From NCBI RefSeq assembly GCF_010389155.1, contig NC_057766.1, positions 33,117,516-33,181,515 of the forward strand: 64,000 nt of DNA, in the 5' to 3' direction. Below, piece by piece: positions 60,446-64,000 of this stretch (positions within the stretch are counted from its first letter, which is position 1; every line of letters starts with the position of its first letter). The position numbers and the translations under genes are program-made. Origin of the DNA: Erigeron canadensis (taxonomy: Eukaryota; Streptophyta; Magnoliopsida; Asterales; Asteraceae). The notes beneath the pieces were generated by a model. That model was not told the origin of the DNA. It searched no databases and was given only the letters and a program-made list of their open reading frames with translations.

Positions 60446-62510
60446 TCCCCAAGGAAACCGGCAACACCCTCCCCGCTTCGCTCTCCACCCAACAAGTACC
60501 TGTTGTACGGATCGGTGTTCAAATAGGTACCTGTCCGGTACCTATTTCCTTTTCGGGGCACTCCGTGCACCCTAATATCTAGTGATATAACTGGTCAACT
60601 AGGAAATTAAGTTTGAAACATTATAATTAATAAAAAAAAAGTACAAAATTAGTTTAGAACAAATTACAAATATAAAAAATGTTAAGTAGTTGGAGATCTG
60701 GAAAAAAAAAAATAGTCCAAAATAATTTCAGATCACAAAAAATTGTTTAAAAGGCTTAAGTTGTGTACGGAATGGCGGAATATTATTCTTGAAATGGATA
60801 TCGAGGATGACCCATCGATAATGACATGAAATCTGTACGGAAACCATAATCATCATCCTGAATTGGTTATTGTTTAATTAAGGTTGAATTTCATATATAC
60901 CTAATAAGCTTATATTAATACCTTAATTACATATTTACTCAATGAAAATTAATAATTTTATATTTATTCAATTTTAATATAGATTTTATCATATATACCT
61001 AAATAACAAATTATATTTTGGTTAGAACTTTAAATAATTTATATCTATTCACTGGTATAGTTTTGAGAGATTTGGTTTTCTGAAGTTGATGGAATGGAAG
61101 GCAGAACAATTATTTTCTTTAGATAAACTTACTTGAACATATTAGACCAAAATGTGATGCCTCATGGTTTGGAACAAACATTGATCATAAATAATGTCAA
61201 AAATCTTACAAAACCAGATTCGTTTATTACTTTACTACTGTTAAAACACTAAAACTCTTAACCTATTATGATTACTATTTCGATTTTTTTAAATTTATTT
61301 ACTATTTGGAAAGAAAAAAAGATTATTTAAACCGTACTCGTAATACTATTTTAATTTATTTTAATAAAATTCTACAAAACTTGCTACTTAACAAAAATAG
61401 TCAAAATACAATTATAATATATTCAAAAGTAATACCAAATAGGTATCTGATAAAAAGATATAAATTCTAAAGTTCACATAATAAATAATAAATATAAGTA
61501 TATAACATTAAAGTATCATAATAAGTTTTTAAAAAATTAAAAAAAAGTAAAAATAAAAATGAAAACATCGGAATGGTAATACCGGAAGACATTATATTAG
61601 GAACACGATCGCGTACTACACAAAATATTTTAATTATATATAAAATTTTATGCATGACTAGTTGTACAATATGTTATATTACTCTTATATTTTGTGTATG
61701 GATAAACAAATTTTAGTTTTAAGGATCACTTTTCTTTTTACGAAAACTAGAAAGGTGTCCGCACTTTGTAGCAGAAACAACTTATAACGCGTGAGATATT
61801 GTAACTGGTTATTCAAGCTGTTTAGGTTACTTTCATGAGATGTGACGATGAGACATCTAACCGTGATTATCATTATAAATATAAGTCGATGATTAGATAC
61901 AAAAAATAATAAGGTGAAAAAACTAATTAACTATTTTAAATATATTTGTTAGGGTTATTTAAAGATAGTTTGGAAATATTAAAAAAAGTGTTAGAATTTT
62001 TTAATATTGAAGCTGTGATTATAGATAAATATAGATATAGAAAGACTAACTCGTCATCAACCTAGCTAAGAGTATTAATGCGGACATTATACTACGAGTA
62101 ATTATATATTAGCATTAATTAAGATTCAGATAAGAGAATATATGTAAGAGAAGTGTTGATTTTTTAAAATGTTAAAACTCGAAAGGTAAAATGCATACGT
62201 GGATAGAAGGGCTAAATATTTTCCTTTTTGAACAAGAAAGAAAATCTGCTAATTAAGCTAGAAGACAAAATAGAAGAGTGCAACAAATACAGGGGGATTT
62301 GGGGGGGTCGTGAAAATGAGACAAAACGTTTCGAGCTTGTCCGTAAAGAAGGGCTAAATTAGGTTATATATAGATATAGAAGTTGTGTGTATTACTCGTA
62401 GTTTAGAGTGAGGCGTCATCAATGAGAAGCATTTGAAACGTAGTGAATTCAGTAGAACGTCGTCGTATTTCCCCAATTTTACCCTTCTCTTTTCTTACCA
62501 TTCCCACAAG
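60446..62510. other. Intergenic, no gene seen
   Basis: Mostly AT-rich. Around 60490-60560 GGTACC-type motifs (GTACCTGTTGTACGG, AGGTACCTGTCCGGTACCTA) form a small inverted repeat. No coding signal. Confidence 0.4.
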
Positions 62511-62642
62511 TTTGGCGCCAATGTGTGGTTTTTATATTTGAGTGAAAAAAGCAAGTGGCTGGGTGAAATTCAACTACAGCGTTCATAAATCTCAGTTGCA
62601 ATGAGGCTTTTTTTGCTGAAAGTTGCTAGCTTTTGGCGCCAA
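62511..62642 (+). promoter_or_regulatory. Two E2F-like palindromes upstream of the RIP-like gene
   Basis: TTTGGCGCCAA occurs at 62511-62521 and 62632-62642. Each contains TTTGGCGC, which fits the E2F consensus, and TTGGCGCCAA is a perfect palindrome. The second lies in a ~41-bp tandem duplication (62600-62640 and 62641-62681, AATGAGGCTTTTTTTGCTGA...). Paired sites of this kind suggest S-phase or meristem control, but binding is inferred. Confidence 0.45.
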
Positions 62643-62678
62643 TGAGGCTTTTTTTTTGCTTTCTGAAAGGTACTAGCT

Positions 62679-62686
62679 TATAAATA
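62679..62686 (+). promoter_or_regulatory. TATA box of the RIP-like gene
   Basis: TATAAATA lies 62 bp before the ATG at 62741 and 40 bp before an earlier ATG at 62719. It follows directly after the duplicated E2F-containing repeat. Confidence 0.55.
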
Positions 62687-62740
62687 CTCATCTTCTTCCT
62701 TTCGTTTTCTTCTTCTAAATGGATGCCGACATAGACCCAT

Positions 62741-63808
62741 ATGATGATGCCACACGTACAGTATTTTGTGTATGATTTGGAAAGTGGTAGAGAGAAGCTA
62801 AATGATTTTTACGCCCAATTTAGGGGGTTGACTAGGTCACCTCCTGTTGGTAAAATAAGAAGATTGTTGAGACGCGATGAGCTTGTTAACGTCGACCTGC
62901 TCTACCAAACTTGTCGTGTTAGGCTAAAAATCAAAGCCTGTGATATTTATATCATAGGCTTCTGCCTTTTGTTGATAAATGGGACGCCTTATGAAAACGG
63001 GGTTCATGAGTTCCGGAAAGAGAATGAAACAAGGTACCTCAAGGATTCAGTTGCCATGAATGTGAGCTCGTCGTATCCTGATCTCAAACTAAATGTTCGT
63101 AAATTTGGATATCGAACTGTTACCAATGCGATCACGTCTTTGAGAAATCCGCCGACACCTCAACCCACCGGCGATTATATGAAGGAACGGGTGATAGAAT
63201 TTATGATTTTAGTCAGTGAAGGAGGAAGGTTTCTGCCGCTTGGAGACGTGTTTCATGAGAATTTTCAAATTTACAAGACAGTAAAACTTGATACTAAGTT
63301 TACGGATCTAATCATCTCTTGGGGCAGATATTCAGAAAATGCAAGGACAGTTAAGAAGGGGTCCGTATTGGATAAGTCATATAGAGAAATTGTGAAAGCA
63401 CTAGGTAAAAAACTTTTTGAGGATTCGGACACTAAGGGTGTGGCAGCAGAGGAGCTTATATGCATGAAATGCTTGAAAGAATGTGATTTTGACATAATAA
63501 CCGGAAGGGTCGTGTATCAGAGAAATCCAGGGGTTGAACCAGATGAGGGGCCCAACGCGGGTCAAAACCCAGAACATCGTGGGTCGGCTGACAAACCAAC
63601 CAGTCGTGGGTCGGGTAAAAAAGCAAAGGGCAGTGCTTCGGGTCAGGGACCGACAGGTAGAGGGTCGACCCAGAAACCTGTTGGGAGGAAAAGGCCTGTG
63701 GATCAGATAATGTGTCACTTTGATGCTAAAAGGTTCTGTTATCAAACTGGTGTTGAAGTTGCTGTTGCTTATGATAGTGGACCAAGATATAATCAGGTTA
63801 GCCATTAG
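62741..63808 (+). CDS. Ribosome-inactivating-protein-like frame fused to a DEAD-box helicase piece
   Basis: An open frame of 355 codons. Residues ~8-225 show the pattern of the plant rRNA N-glycosylase (RIP) fold: an active-site Glu/Arg pair in SEGGRF (E160, R163), a Trp in ISWGRYSEN (W194) and candidate pocket Tyr Y70 (DIYIIGF) and Y112 (SSYPDL). RIPs remove one adenine from 28S rRNA. The usual alanines between Glu and Arg are glycines here, so activity is uncertain. There is no signal peptide and no lectin domain. Residues ~265-320 are a Gly/Arg/Lys-rich linker (GRGSTQKPVGRKRPV), and 321-352 resemble a Ded1-type helicase (DAKRFCYQTGVEVAVAYDSG). An ATG at 62719 is in another frame and ends within about 20 codons. 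The frame could continue by splicing at CAG|GTTAGC (63796). Only this window supports the call; no search was possible. Confidence 0.6.
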   Translation: MMMPHVQYFVYDLESGREKLNDFYAQFRGLTRSPPVGKIRRLLRRDELVNVDLLYQTCRVRLKIKACDIYIIGFCLLLINGTPYENGVHEFRKENETRYLKDSVAMNVSSSYPDLKLNVRKFGYRTVTNAITSLRNPPTPQPTGDYMKERVIEFMILVSEGGRFLPLGDVFHENFQIYKTVKLDTKFTDLIISWGRYSENARTVKKGSVLDKSYREIVKALGKKLFEDSDTKGVAAEELICMKCLKECDFDIITGRVVYQRNPGVEPDEGPNAGQNPEHRGSADKPTSRGSGKKAKGSASGQGPTGRGSTQKPVGRKRPVDQIMCHFDAKRFCYQTGVEVAVAYDSGPRYNQVSH

Positions 63809-64000
63809 CAACCTTGAATCTTTATTTTATTTTTAAGCATAACGCTTACTTTGTCTATTTGGATTAGGTTTGCCTAATTATGTTAACATATATGTAGCTA
63901 CAAAGCTTTGAGTGGGGTGTGGGTAATCTAGGCAAAACTGATCAAATGTTGGATATTGGGTTTGAAAATCAAATCAGAAAGATTGTTGAGCTTTTCAATA
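63701..64000 (+). pseudogene. DEAD-box RNA helicase fragment (Ded1/DDX3-like), broken
   Basis: Two separated pieces match a Ded1/DDX3-type plant helicase: 63701-63796 (DAKRFCYQTGVEVAVAYDSG) and about 63935-64000 (TDQMLDIGFENQIRKIVELF). In intact family members these lie about 50 residues apart, with the ATPGR and DEAD motifs between; here that interval is not recognisable and the DEAD residues read GKTD. Neither the Q motif nor the GKT Walker A is present upstream. It may continue beyond the window. It is a captured or decayed piece, possibly used as an extra exon of the RIP-like gene. Confidence 0.65.

Noticed and set aside
1..64000. CRISPR array, bacterial operon or organellar insert
   Set aside because: No regularly spaced identical repeats with unique spacers, no Shine-Dalgarno-led gene series and no plastid or mitochondrial genes were seen; the tandem repeats found are simple two-copy duplications.

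Overview
The window is nuclear DNA of a flowering plant, almost certainly a eudicot. Its genes are rich in introns with GT-AG borders and AT-rich introns, and the protein families are plant-specific (AP2/WRINKLED, PIN auxin carriers, AGC-VIII kinase, PPR, VIH kinase). The DNA between genes is full of small transposons. A composite (Asteraceae) is plausible, because the short pectate lyase resembles the pollen pectate lyases of that family, but this is not proven. No prokaryotic or organellar segment was seen.

Layout, left to right. 1-2542 (-): WRI-type AP2 transcription factor, cut by the window edge, with a 9-nt micro-exon. 2.6-6.6 kb: repeats (tRNA-derived SINE, a long-TIR AT-rich element, a mini-Helitron). 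6649-12744 (+): complete SSRP1, the HMG-box subunit of the FACT histone chaperone, 16 exons. 13266-14712 (-): secreted pectate lyase, 2 exons. 16520-18139 (+): PIN8-like short PIN auxin carrier, 6 exons. 19.0-20.4 kb: PIF/Harbinger-like element carrying a 153-codon ORF. 23346-25359 (-): AGC-VIII (D6PK/AGC1-type) kinase, 2 exons. 25.4-30.8 kb: repeat-filled desert with Helitron-like pieces, a second SINE and a hAT-like foldback element. 30835-44565 (-): complete VIH/PPIP5K inositol pyrophosphate kinase-phosphatase, 30 exons, 1045 aa. 44.6-50.6 kb: a MITE made of nested palindromes, a mini-Helitron, a DUF569 gene and a Stowaway MITE. 50699-52690 (+): single-exon chloroplast PPR protein of the EMB3140/PDM3 type. 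54 kb: ABCB transporter relic. 55705-56097 (+): small TMEM234-like membrane protein with a SINE directly upstream. 58.9-59.1 kb: LTR end plus primer-binding site. 62741-64000 (+): a ribosome-inactivating-protein-like reading frame that runs into a decayed piece of a DEAD-box RNA helicase.

The genes do not form an operon or an obvious cluster. Shared themes are loose: SSRP1 and the last gene both carry E2F-like sites upstream, and the PIN and the AGC-VIII kinase belong to families that work together in auxin transport. The neighbourhood looks like ordinary euchromatin with frequent insertions of small DNA transposons. The most unusual object is the RIP-like/helicase chimera at the right edge. 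The most unusual DNA structure is the palindromic MITE at 46.2-46.6 kb.
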